Below are positions 1 through 12,583 of a DNA stretch of 64,000 nt, piece by piece. The first letter of the stretch is position 1. The number at the start of each line of letters is the position of its first letter. This DNA is from Aquitalea aquatilis (GTDB lineage: Bacteria > Pseudomonadota > Gammaproteobacteria > Burkholderiales > Chromobacteriaceae), in assembly GCF_005155025.1 (NCBI RefSeq), contig NZ_CP039731.1, positions 2,294,001-2,358,000 on the forward strand, given 5' to 3'. A program made the position numbers and the translations under genes. The notes below the pieces were generated by a model. That model did no database searches. It saw only the letters and a program-made list of their open reading frames with translations, and was not told where the DNA came from.

Positions 1-76
1 TTCTTCCTCACATCCGTTCTGACTGCATGGGTCAAGCTGCTAGACTGAACGACACATTCCTTCGCAGACTGATGCT

Positions 77-1491
77 ATGCAGTTCAAACTGGCCAGCGGC
101 ATGCTGACGCCGCTTATCATTGCCACCGCCCTGTTCATGGAAAACATGGACGCTACCGTGATCGCTACCTCTTTGCCGGCAATTGCCCGCGATTTGCTGG
201 TCGATCCTGTCGCTCTCAAGCTGGCACTGACATCCTATCTGGTCAGTCTGGCGGTATTCATTCCGGTCAGCGGCTGGATGGCAGATCGGTTTGGTGCCAG
301 ACGGATATTCCGCTCGGCCATTGCCGTTTTCATTCTCGGTTCGGTGCTGTGTGGTTTCAGTGCTTCGCTGGAAGGATTTGTGCTGGCACGCTTTGTTCAG
401 GGCATGGGCGGGGCGATGATGGTGCCGGTGGGGCGGCTGGTCATTCTGCGAACTACTCGGAAGGAGGAACTGGTAAAAGCCCTGAGCTACCTCACCATTC
501 CGGCTTTGCTTGGCCCGGTGATGGGGCCACCGCTGGGCGGTTTCATTACGACCTATTTCCACTGGCGCTGGATCTTCTTTATTAACATTCCCATTGGGAT
601 ACTGGGCATGGTGTTGGCGGGGCGCTATATCGAGAATCTGAAGGAAGATCATTTGCCGCCGTTGGACAAAACCGGCTTTGCTCTGACCGGAGTCGGCTTG
701 TCGATGTTGATGCTGGGCCTGGCCACGGAAGGCAAGCACATGTTGTCGCTGCAACTATCGCTGGCAGTCAGCTTGCTCGGCGCGGTGTTGCTGCTGCCTA
801 TCGGTGGCATTACCGCCGCGTGGCAGATCCATTGCTGGACCTATCCTTGTTACGCCTGCCGACGTTTCACGCCAGCGTGATGGGGGGCTTTCTTATCCGG
901 ATGGGTGTCGGAGCCACGCCATTCTTGCTGCCGCTGATGTTGCAGCTCGGTTTTGGCTATACGCCATTCGAGTCTGGCATGTTGACCTGTTCCACTGCCA
1001 TCGGGGCCATCTTCATGAAAACCATTGTGGCCAAAGTGCTGGAGCGCTTTGGTTTCAAGAAGGTCCTGAGTTGGAATGCCCTGCTGGTGGCGCTGTCAAT
1101 GGCGGTGTATGGTCTGTTCCGTGCAGACACACCGCATGTGCTGATGCTGGTGGTGTTTGTGCTGGGTGGATTTTCCCGCTCACTACAATTTACCAGCCTC
1201 AATGCCATTGCTTTTGCCGACGTGGAACAAAGCCGCATGAGTCATGCCACCAGCCTGTCCAGTGTGGCGCAACAGTTGGCTGCCGGCTTTGGGGTGACCG
1301 TTGCGGCAATGACGCTACAGGTAGTCACTACCCTGCAAGGACATCAAATCCTGGTTAGCAGTGACTTTGCCTGGTCATTCCTGGTGATGGGCTTGCTGAC
1401 TTCGTGCTCGGTGTTTTTCTTTTTAGCTCTGGATGCGAGGTCTGGCGCTGCACTGGCAGGGGCGTCAACGGACAGGTCTGTCACGCGCTGA
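77..1491 (+). pseudogene. MFS drug/solute efflux transporter, frameshifted
   Basis: This is a DHA2-type (EmrB/QacA-like) major facilitator gene in two frames. The 5' part, from ATG 77, encodes the N-terminal helices, including the signature MADRFGARRIF between helices 2 and 3 and the GPPLGGFI motif typical of drug:H+ antiporters. The 3' part encodes the remaining helices and ends at 1491. Reading upstream of the second frame gives YRWHYRRVADPLLDLSLL, which continues the family consensus. The break is therefore one missing base (or two extra) near 797-799, within ctgctgcctat; past it the first frame only runs out-of-family to 880. Rejoined, the protein would be about 470 residues, normal for the family. 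It is either a real recent pseudogene or a single-base sequence error; both halves still look conserved, so decay would be recent. A hairpin terminator follows at 1537-1572. Confidence 0.8.
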
Positions 1492-1536
1492 TTGCAAGGG
1501 AAGGCAGTGAGCTGCTGCGAGTGCTGAGCTGGAATG

Positions 1537-1572
1537 AAAAAAAGCCGCTGATCTGAGATCAACGGCTTTTTT
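1537..1572. terminator. Rho-independent terminator, probably bidirectional
   Basis: An A-run, an AGCCG...CGGCT stem containing a GATCTGAGATC core, and a T-run form a hairpin flanked on both sides by A/T tracts. It can end the MFS transcript on the plus strand and the tRNA-Leu transcript arriving on the minus strand, whose last gene stops 4 bases away. Confidence 0.8.
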
Positions 1573-1575
1573 AAT

Positions 1576-1663
1576 TGGTGCCCAAGAGAAGACTCGAACT
1601 TCCACACCCTTGCGGGCGCTAGGACCTGAACCTAGTGCGTCTACCAATTCCGCCACCTGGGCA
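1576..1663 (-). tRNA. tRNA-Leu(CAG), copy 3 of the array (last transcribed)
   Basis: 88-nt class II tRNA with encoded CCA. On the minus strand it begins TGCCCAGGTGGCGGAATTGG. The anticodon stem CTAGG/CCTAG encloses loop TTCAGGT (anticodon CAG). A long variable arm (CGCCCGCAAGGGTG) and the T-arm GTTCGAGTC are present. The sequence is identical to the two other copies in the array. Confidence 0.97.
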
Positions 1664-1718
1664 AAGCAAATTGTATGTACTGCAAGCTGGTGATGTTAAG
1701 CCAACCTTAAAAAATTGT

Positions 1719-1806
1719 TGGTGCCCAAGAGAAGACTCGAACTTCCACACCCTTGCGGGCGCTAGGACCTGAACCTAGTGCGTCTACCAATTCCGCCACC
1801 TGGGCA
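1719..1806 (-). tRNA. tRNA-Leu(CAG), copy 2 of the array
   Basis: Identical 88-nt tRNA-Leu with anticodon CAG, long variable arm and encoded CCA. It is separated from its neighbours by spacers of 55 and 49 bases that share no other obvious similarity, so the three copies are probably processed from one transcript. Confidence 0.97.
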
Positions 1807-1855
1807 AACCAAATTTTTCATTGCAACAGCAATAAGACTATATAATACAGCTGAA

Positions 1856-1943
1856 TGGTGCCCAAGAGAAGACTCGAACTTCCACACCCTTGCGGGCGCT
1901 AGGACCTGAACCTAGTGCGTCTACCAATTCCGCCACCTGGGCA
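1856..1943 (-). tRNA. tRNA-Leu(CAG), copy 1 of the array (promoter-proximal)
   Basis: Identical 88-nt tRNA-Leu with anticodon CAG and encoded CCA. Its 5' end at 1943 lies about 49 bases downstream of the -10 box of the divergent promoter at 1992-2019. Confidence 0.97.
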
Positions 1944-1991
1944 CTGCTTTGCTGTATCATTCTGTTGCTGTAGTGCTGCAACGAGATGCGA

Positions 1992-2019
1992 ATTATAAAC
2001 AAGTTTCTGAGGGTGTCAA
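1992..2019 (-). promoter_or_regulatory. Sigma-70 promoter of the tRNA-Leu array
   Basis: On the minus strand a perfect TTGACA (2019-2014) and perfect TATAAT (1997-1992) are separated by 16 bases, with a GC-rich discriminator following. It overlaps the ribosome-binding site and start codon of rnr on the opposite strand. Confidence 0.85.
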
Positions 2020-4712
2020 TGGCCCAATCTGCAAAAAAACAAAAAAATACATCCCTGCGTCTGCAGGATCCTTTCTTGGAACGAGAAAAACTCAAATATT
2101 CCAATCCTTTACCTAGCCGGGAATTTGTTCTGAAACTCCTGGAAGAGCGTGGTGTGCCGCTGTTCCCAGATGAACTGGCCGCTATGTTGTCCATCCAGAA
2201 TAACGAACTGGGCTTCTTTGAACGCCGCCTGCTGGCGATGGAGCGTGAAGGCCAGATCATCATCAATCGCAAAGGCGCGATCTGCGCCGCAGAAAAACTC
2301 GACCTGATCAAGTGCAAGGTTTCCGGCCACCGCGATGGTTTTGGCTTCGGCTTGCCAGATGAGGGCGAAGGCACGGGTGTGGATATATTCCTGCCAGAAC
2401 GTGAAATGAAGAAAGCCATGCATGGTGACCGGGTACTGGTGCGGCCATCAGGCGTGGACCGGCGTGGCCGGCAGGAAGGCAAAATTGTTGAGGTGCTGGA
2501 TCACGCCGTCAGCAAGCTGGTCGGTCGCATTCACCTCGAGCGTGGTGTATGGATCGTCACACCGGAAGATCGCCGTATCAGTCATCAAATTTTGATTGAG
2601 CCGGGTAGCCAGGGTGAAGCCAAGCATGGCCAGGTAGTAATGGTGGAAATCCTGCAGTATCCGGATGCCTACCGTCAGCCGGTAGCCCAGGTAGTCGAGG
2701 TACTGGGTAATTACGCCGATCCGGGTATGGAAATCGAAATCGCCTTGCGTAAACATGCCTTGCCGCATGAATTTCCTGAAGATGTCGTGGCACAGGCCAA
2801 GGCAACGCCAAAAAAAGTCCGTAAAAAAGATCTCACCGCAGATCGAGTTGATCTGCGCCATTTGCCTCTGGTGACGATCGATGGTGAAACTGCGCGCGAT
2901 TTCGATGATGCGGTCTATGCCGAGAAGCAGGGCAAGGGCTTCCGCCTGATCGTCGCCATTGCCGATGTCAGCCACTATGTTCAACCCGGCGATGCGCTCG
3001 ATACCGAAGCGCTAGAACGGGGTACTTCGGTTTACTTTCCGCGCCGTGTCATTCCGATGCTGCCGGAAGCGCTGTCCAATGGCATCTGTTCGTTGAATCC
3101 CGATGTCGAGCGCCTGTGCATGGTGTGTGACATGCAGATCAACGGCAAGGGTGAGGTCAAGCGCTACCAGTTCTATCCTGCGGTGATGCTGTCCAAGGCT
3201 CGCCTGACTTATAACCAGGTGTGGGACTGGATACAGCATGGTACGGATAACGCGCTTCTGCCCAATATCCAGACACTCTATAGCTTGTTCAAGATTTTGC
3301 TGGCCGCTCGGGCCAAGCGTGGTGCGATCGAGTTTGACTCTGTTGAAACCCAAATGCTGTTCAACGAGCAGGGCAAGATCGACAAGATCGTGCCAGTAGT
3401 ACGTAACGATGCTCATCGTTTGATTGAAGAGTGCATGCTTTCCGCCAATGTCTGCGCTGCCGACTTCCTGCTCAAGAGCAAGCAGAAATGCTTGTACCGC
3501 GTGCATGAAGGCCCGACGCCGGAGAAACTGGAAAACCTGCGTAACTATCTGCAACTGGTTGGTCTGACGCTGGGTGGCAATGACAAGCCGTCTGCCAAAG
3601 ACTACGCCAAACTGGCTGAGCAGATTCACGGTCGCCCGGATGCGCCTGTTTTGCAGACTATGCTGTTACGTTCCATGCAGCAGGCGGTTTACACGCCAGA
3701 CAACAACGGCCACTTCGGTCTGGCATATGAGGCTTACACTCATTTCACCTCGCCGATTCGTCGCTATCCCGACCTGCTGGTACATCGCTCCATTAAAGCG
3801 GTGTTGCAAGGTGGCAAGTACAAGCCAGGCAAATGGGCGCAATTGGGCATACATTGCTCGATGACAGAACGGCGCGCGGACGATGCCAGTCGTGATGTCG
3901 AGTCCTGGCTCAAGACTTATTATATGCAGGACAAGATTGGCGAAGTTTTCCAGGGCAAGATCAGTGCTGTGACTAGCTTTGGTGTGTTCGTTCTGCTGGA
4001 CAATGTTTACGCCGAAGGTTTGGTGCATATTTCCGAATTGGGCAAGGACTACTTCCACTTCCGCAAGGATATCCAGGCTATCGTCGGGGAGAAGAGTGGG
4101 GTGCAGTACCGTTTGGGCGACACCTTGACGGTGAAAGTCATGAGCGCCAATCTGGAAAGTGCGCAAGTTGACTTTGCACTGGTACGCGAATTGACCGAAG
4201 CCGGGTTGTCGACATCTCCGACCCACACTGCCAAGCGCGAACAGCAAAAGCATGGGCATCGTGGCGGAAATAACCATCACAAACAGGCCGGGCAGGGTGG
4301 TCATGGTCGTGCCCGCCATGGGCGACATACCGGTGCGACAGCGGAGGTGGTAAAACCTGTCCCCAGTGCCCCGCGTCCTAAGCCAGTTAGTCCGAGGGTC
4401 GAGTCCGTTGCCGAGCAGCCAGTCTCGCCACCCGCTGTTGCGCTGCCGAAGTCCCCGGTAGGCCGGCGCAAACAGCCTGCTGCACCAGTCCGTCAGCAGG
4501 CTCCGGTAGCTGCTGAACCTGCTGTGATCAAGCAAGCACCTGCGCGACGCCGCAAGCCGGCGGCGGCCGCACCGGATGTTCCGCCTGTCGTGCCTGCAGC
4601 CACTCCAGCTCCGCGTGTGCGCAGCAAGCCGGCTGCTGCCGGTGAGGCCGCAGTTACACCGGCACCGCGCAGCCGGCGTCGCACGACTAACAAGACGACG
4701 GGTGACGAATAA
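2019..4712 (+). CDS. rnr: Ribonuclease R (3'-5' exoribonuclease)
   Basis: RNase R degrades structured RNA processively from the 3' end and takes part in mRNA and rRNA turnover. The 897-residue product shows an N-terminal winged-helix region, then cold-shock domains. The RNB catalytic domain has the acidic cluster ARDFDDAVYAE near residues 292-302, and an S1 domain (GEVFQGKISAVTSFGVFVLL) starts near residue 640. The last ~160 residues are a low-complexity Lys/Arg/Pro/Ala tail rich in KR and PAP motifs, longer than in E. coli. An upstream in-frame ATG at 1986 exists, but ATG 2019 has a GAGGGTG ribosome-binding site at proper spacing and gives the family-like N-terminus MAQSAKKQKN. The gene is followed by a strong terminator and stands alone. 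Confidence 0.96.
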   Translation: MAQSAKKQKNTSLRLQDPFLEREKLKYSNPLPSREFVLKLLEERGVPLFPDELAAMLSIQNNELGFFERRLLAMEREGQIIINRKGAICAAEKLDLIKCKVSGHRDGFGFGLPDEGEGTGVDIFLPEREMKKAMHGDRVLVRPSGVDRRGRQEGKIVEVLDHAVSKLVGRIHLERGVWIVTPEDRRISHQILIEPGSQGEAKHGQVVMVEILQYPDAYRQPVAQVVEVLGNYADPGMEIEIALRKHALPHEFPEDVVAQAKATPKKVRKKDLTADRVDLRHLPLVTIDGETARDFDDAVYAEKQGKGFRLIVAIADVSHYVQPGDALDTEALERGTSVYFPRRVIPMLPEALSNGICSLNPDVERLCMVCDMQINGKGEVKRYQFYPAVMLSKARLTYNQVWDWIQHGTDNALLPNIQTLYSLFKILLAARAKRGAIEFDSVETQMLFNEQGKIDKIVPVVRNDAHRLIEECMLSANVCAADFLLKSKQKCLYRVHEGPTPEKLENLRNYLQLVGLTLGGNDKPSAKDYAKLAEQIHGRPDAPVLQTMLLRSMQQAVYTPDNNGHFGLAYEAYTHFTSPIRRYPDLLVHRSIKAVLQGGKYKPGKWAQLGIHCSMTERRADDASRDVESWLKTYYMQDKIGEVFQGKISAVTSFGVFVLLDNVYAEGLVHISELGKDYFHFRKDIQAIVGEKSGVQYRLGDTLTVKVMSANLESAQVDFALVRELTEAGLSTSPTHTAKREQQKHGHRGGNNHHKQAGQGGHGRARHGRHTGATAEVVKPVPSAPRPKPVSPRVESVAEQPVSPPAVALPKSPVGRRKQPAAPVRQQAPVAAEPAVIKQAPARRRKPAAAAPDVPPVVPAATPAPRVRSKPAAAGEAAVTPAPRSRRRTTNKTTGDE

Positions 4713-4749
4713 TCCTCGCCTTGTTCTTATATAAGCAGGATTGATGAAA

Positions 4750-4776
4750 CAAAGCCCGGCGTCAGCCGGGCTTTTT
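4750..4776 (+). terminator. Rho-independent terminator of rnr
   Basis: AAAGCCCGGC-GTCA-GCCGGGCTTTTT forms an 8-10 bp GC stem with a tetraloop and a T-run, 38 bases after the rnr stop. The following stretch to about 4950 shows no gene. Confidence 0.92.
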
Positions 4777-4980
4777 GCTGCCGGTGTTGGTGTGGTGACC
4801 CCTTTTTACGCCAGCCAGCCCCACCCATCATGGCAAGTGCGAATGGGGATGTGTTTATTTTTGTGCGTCCGCAGCAAGGCCGTAATAAAACCCCCATTGC
4901 ATAATCCGTTTCCCCTCAGACACTTAGCCCGATGAGAGTCGATGTTTGGCCAGAATCTGCACTTTTCTTCGCACAAAGTG

Positions 4981-5009
4981 TTGACGAGGACAGGGTGCGG
5001 CGGTATAGT
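4981..5009 (+). promoter_or_regulatory. rRNA operon promoter
   Basis: TTGACG (4981-4986), a 17-base spacer and TATAGT (5004-5009), followed by a GC-containing discriminator (tcgcctcct). An A/T-rich tract with acttttcttc just upstream is a plausible UP element. The position is ~180 bases before mature 16S, as expected for an rrn P1. Confidence 0.85.
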
Positions 5010-5062
5010 TCGCCTCCTCAGCAGACAACGCAGCGACGGAAACGAAACGCAGCGACCTGCAC

Positions 5063-5075
5063 CGCTCTTTAAAAA
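5063..5075 (+). promoter_or_regulatory. rrn leader boxA antitermination site
   Basis: CGCTCTTTAAAAA closely matches the boxA consensus TGCTCTTTAACA recognised by NusB/S10. It sits between the promoter and 16S and is echoed by a second boxA in the 16S-23S spacer. Confidence 0.75.
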
Positions 5076-5190
5076 ACAGAATAACCGATAGGTGTGAGTA
5101 CTTGGCGAAAGCCAAATACTTGCACTGCAAGAAGAAGAAGTACTTGTTTATTTCTTTGATCTTGCGTGCCAGAAAATTTGCTATGAGATT

Positions 5191-6729
<1,539 letters not shown>

Positions 6730-6790
6730 GAGAAGGCGATCGTCAAGTATTCACAACCTATCGGTTATTCGTGATTTAAGGGTAGTAACT

Positions 6791-6867
6791 GGGTTTGTAG
6801 CTCAGCTGGTTAGAGCACTGTGTTGATAACGCAGGGGTCGTAGGTTCGAGTCCTACCAGACCCACCA
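6791..6867 (+). tRNA. tRNA-Ile(GAT)
   Basis: 77-nt tRNA in the 16S-23S spacer. It starts GGGTTTGTAGCTCAGCTGG, has anticodon GAT in the loop TTGATAA, and ends CCCACCA with encoded CCA. Confidence 0.98.
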
Positions 6868-6871
6868 GTTT

Positions 6872-6947
6872 GGGGGATTAGCTCAGTTGGGAGAGCACCT
6901 GCTTTGCAAGCAGGGGGTCGTCGGTTCGATCCCGTCATCCTCCACCA
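6872..6947 (+). tRNA. tRNA-Ala(TGC)
   Basis: 76-nt tRNA, 4 bases after tRNA-Ile, with anticodon TGC (loop TTTGCAA) and encoded CCA. The Ile-Ala pair is the usual rrn spacer arrangement. Confidence 0.98.
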
Positions 6948-7025
6948 TTCTTACAGTGCAAACAAAAGCGCACACAACCTGTCAGGGTTGCGTGAATTTC
7001 TGTTTGCGTTGTTTTTACAATGCCC

Positions 7026-7038
7026 GATCTTTAACAAA
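7026..7038 (+). promoter_or_regulatory. 16S-23S spacer boxA
   Basis: GATCTTTAACAAA is a close boxA match in the 276-base spacer between tRNA-Ala and 23S. Nothing else coding is visible in the spacer. Confidence 0.6.
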
Positions 7039-7223
7039 CTGAAGAAGCCGAATTAATTAGACGGCGAGATGAAATACATGGAGTTAATTCTGCATGTAGG
7101 ACAAATCGTCATCTTGGGAATTTGATTGTATCTAGTGTCATGTCGCCATATCAAAAGGGGCGGTGTGGCACGTCGCACAAACACATTCTGTCGGATTGGT
7201 AATTTAGGTTACTGAAATGATAG

Positions 7224-10115
<2,892 letters not shown>

Positions 10116-10260
10116 ATCATTTGAGTGGCTTGGGAGACCAAGACCGAATGGATAGTGAGTGTGCGACGCGATCAAAGATCCAAGAGTAAGATATCTAATT
10201 AATTCAGTGTTCCAGACGGAGTCTGGGGTACAAAGCTTCTTCGAGTTTGTTGACAGTTTA

Positions 10261-10378
10261 TGTCTGGTGGCCATAGCGAGGTGGTCCCACGCCTTCCCAT
10301 CCCGAACAGGACCGTGAAACGCCTTAGCGCCGATGATAGTGTGGCATTCGCCATGTGAAAGTAGGACACCGCCAGACT
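10261..10378 (+). rRNA. 5S ribosomal RNA
   Basis: 118-nt 5S. It begins TGTCTGGTGGCCATAGCG, ends with the complementary CCGCCAGACT, and contains the conserved CATCCCGAACAGG segment. It lies 145 bases after 23S. Confidence 0.97.
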
Positions 10379-10389
10379 CCCCATACACA

Positions 10390-10417
10390 AGCCCAGCTCA
10401 ACAGAGCTGGGCTTTGT
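10390..10417 (+). terminator. Terminator of the rRNA operon
   Basis: AGCCCAGCTC-AACA-GAGCTGGGCTTTGT hairpin, 12 bases after 5S. The T-run is short, but the stem is a perfect 9-10 bp. Confidence 0.85.
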
Positions 10418-10530
10418 GCGTTTGGGCTGCGGCCTTATACCCCGACTTGCAATCCTTTTCTTGCTGCACTTTCCGTGCTGATTTGTTGTGCTGCCAACTC
10501 TGGCAGACAATAGCCCATCCTGTTGCACGC

Positions 10531-11943
10531 ATGAGAGACATGATGCTATTGCGCCATTTGTCCTTTAAGACCTTGCTGGTTGCCAGCCTGTTTGTGGTAA
10601 CCCTGATTCCGTCCTTGGCCCTGGTACAAACCTGGTGGCATTTGCAGCAATTGGCTGAACTGGTGGGGCAAAGCCAGAAACAGGCAGAGGGATTGGCGGA
10701 GCTGCAGCGCAGCTATGCCGAGCAGAGCGATCTGTTTGAGCGTTCTACCCGTCAGTGGAATGTCCTGCATGAGGAGGCCTTTTCCCGTACCGGAGTGCAG
10801 GCTGTGCTGAGTTTGCAGCAGCTGGCCGGACGTTTGCAGCAGCTTGATGAGACCCACTTGCAGCAGCTGGGGAGCCATCTGGCTGCATGGTGCGGGAAAT
10901 CGCGTGGCCTGTTGCTGGGTGCTGCAGGTCAGGCGGAGCCATGGTCTCGTCAATATGAGGAGCTATCCCGACTTGGCAATGAGCTGGATGCTCAGGTGAG
11001 GCGTGTGAGTGCCGTGCGTCGCTTGCAGTGGGACAGCAGTTTGCGTGATAAGCGGCAGCAAGCCGACCGGGTGGCGATATTGTCCTTGTGTCTGGCGGTA
11101 GCGCTGGGGCTATTGCTGGCATGGCTACTGGTGCGACCCTTGCAACAGTTGCGCGACAAGATTGGCCGGCTGGCGCTGGGGCAGCGTGGTCAGCAATGGA
11201 GCATGTCGGCCCCGGCGGATATCTTGCAACTGGCCGCTGCCTTGCGTGAGCTGGATGGGCGGCTGGCACAGCTGGAGCAGGACAAAGCCAGTTTTTTCCG
11301 GCATGTCTCTCATGAACTGAAGACACCGCTGGCTGCGATTCAGGAGGCTTCTTCCTTGCTGCATGATCAGATTCCCGGCCCCTTATTACCCTCACAGCAA
11401 GAAATCATTGGTATAACGCTGTCGAATACCCGCTTATTGCGCCAACGTGTGGATGCCTTGCTGCAACATGATGCAGCCAACTGGCTGGGCCGTCCGCTGA
11501 TGATGGAGGCGCATGATGTACGCGATCTGGTCCAGCATGCGGCTGCGGCCATGCAGCCTTTGTTACAGCAAAAGAAGTTGCAGCTGAAGCTGCCAGGGCA
11601 AGCGGTGGTACTGGTGGTGGATCAGGAAAAATTCCGAACCATTATTGATAATCTGCTTTCTAACGCCATACGATTTTCACCAGAAAATGGCGTAATTTCT
11701 GTTGAGGCTGGGAGAAGTGCTGATCATTCATGGCTGGTTGTTGCCGATCAGGGACGAGGTATTTCTGAGCAGGAGCGTAGCCTGATATTTCAGCCTTTCT
11801 ATACCGGACAAGCTCCCGCCGGCGAATCGCCGGGAAGCGGCATCGGGCTGACCATGGTTAAAACCTTTGCCCAACTGATGGGGGGCGATGTTGAAAGTCT
11901 GCCTGCCGAGCAGGGCGCAAGGCTACGCGTCTGGTGGCCTTAG
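10531..11943 (+). CDS. glrK: Sensor histidine kinase, GlrK/QseE-like
   Basis: Inner-membrane sensor kinase of a two-component system (470 residues). TM helix 1 lies near residues 10-30 (TLLVASLFVVTLIPSLAL). A periplasmic coiled-coil-like region rich in Gln/Leu is followed by TM2 near 181-201, then HAMP. The HisKA motif FRHVSHELKTPLA has phospho-acceptor His near 261, and the HATPase domain carries N-box DNLLSNAIRFS, G1 VVADQGRGIS and G2 GSGIGLTMV. Its partner genes, a lipoprotein and a sigma-54 activator downstream, match the E. coli glrK-qseG-glrR order. Start: several ATGs (10531, 10540, 10543) are possible; 10531 is used, though GAGAGAC favours 10540/10543. The stop codon abuts a dispersed repeat. 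Confidence 0.88.
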   Translation: MRDMMLLRHLSFKTLLVASLFVVTLIPSLALVQTWWHLQQLAELVGQSQKQAEGLAELQRSYAEQSDLFERSTRQWNVLHEEAFSRTGVQAVLSLQQLAGRLQQLDETHLQQLGSHLAAWCGKSRGLLLGAAGQAEPWSRQYEELSRLGNELDAQVRRVSAVRRLQWDSSLRDKRQQADRVAILSLCLAVALGLLLAWLLVRPLQQLRDKIGRLALGQRGQQWSMSAPADILQLAAALRELDGRLAQLEQDKASFFRHVSHELKTPLAAIQEASSLLHDQIPGPLLPSQQEIIGITLSNTRLLRQRVDALLQHDAANWLGRPLMMEAHDVRDLVQHAAAAMQPLLQQKKLQLKLPGQAVVLVVDQEKFRTIIDNLLSNAIRFSPENGVISVEAGRSADHSWLVVADQGRGISEQERSLIFQPFYTGQAPAGESPGSGIGLTMVKTFAQLMGGDVESLPAEQGARLRVWWP

Positions 11944-12041
11944 TGCCGCTAGCGAAACCTCTGCTGGCCGTACTCGCTGTACTGTCTGCGTCGGCGCGCC
12001 TTGCCGCAGGAATGCTGCGCTATTTTGTTAGCCGTTCTTAA
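11944..12041 (-). repeat. 3'-end-associated intergenic repeat, copy A (degenerate)
   Basis: A ~98-bp member of the family best seen at 34047-34160. It keeps the ggcgcgccttgc block, the GTAC-N5-GTAC element and the terminal ctattttgttagccgttctta. The end next to the stop codon has drifted (gcgaaacctctgctgg instead of aacaaaaaccctgctg). It starts immediately after the glrK stop. Confidence 0.8.
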
Positions 12042-12067
12042 TAACGATTGCAGGGCAGGGAAGCGGA

Positions 12068-12583
12068 ATGATGAAAAGATTGATGAGTGCCGTGCTGTTG
12101 CTGTCGGTGCTGGCTGGCTGTAGCAACTTGGGCAGACCGGGCAGGGAAGCATCCGGCGCGGTGGCGGGGAGAGCGCTGGCAAGAGCCTGCCATGATGCAG
12201 AGGCCGTCCTGGCCGGGGTTCGGCGGGGAAGGGAGCTGGCCTTGCCTGGCAAGGATAGCTGCGCAGGTGAGCGCCTGCGCTATGTGGCGGTACAGCTGCT
12301 GAATAGCGATGGCCGGCCTGATATGGCACGGCTACAGCAGCAACTGGACCTGGCGACCGTGCAACTACGTCAGGAACAGTCTGATGGTTTGGCTGGCCTT
12401 GCCGCATTATTGGCGGCCCAGTTGAGCGAGCGACGGCGTCATGACGAGGCCGCTACGCGCGCGAATGCGCAATGGCTGGAGCAACAGCGCCGTGCGGATG
12501 AATTGGCAGCCAAGCTGGATGCCTTGCGTTTGATCGAACAGTCCATGGCCGACAAGGCCCAGAAAAAGAAGATAAAACCATGA
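12068..12583 (+). CDS. Small lipoprotein of the GlrK/GlrR locus (QseG-like)
   Basis: A 171-residue predicted lipoprotein. The signal MMKRLMSAVLLLSVLAGC ends in a clear lipobox (LAGC). The rest is Ala/Arg/Gln-rich and strongly helical, with a C-terminal coiled-coil-like segment (EQQRRADELAAKLDALRLIEQ). It lies between the kinase and response regulator genes and its stop overlaps the glrR start (ATGA). In E. coli the same position holds QseG/YfhG, an outer-membrane lipoprotein reported to interact with GlrK. Sequence similarity to QseG cannot be judged by eye, so the equivalence rests on position, size and lipobox. ATG 12071 is an alternative start. Confidence 0.75.
   Translation: MMKRLMSAVLLLSVLAGCSNLGRPGREASGAVAGRALARACHDAEAVLAGVRRGRELALPGKDSCAGERLRYVAVQLLNSDGRPDMARLQQQLDLATVQLRQEQSDGLAGLAALLAAQLSERRRHDEAATRANAQWLEQQRRADELAAKLDALRLIEQSMADKAQKKKIKP

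Noticed and set aside
1821-1846. TATAAT on the plus strand between tRNA copies, as a possible rnr promoter
   Set aside because: The only -35-like word (TTGCAA) is 14 bases away, too close, and it lies within the tRNA array; kept only as an open question.
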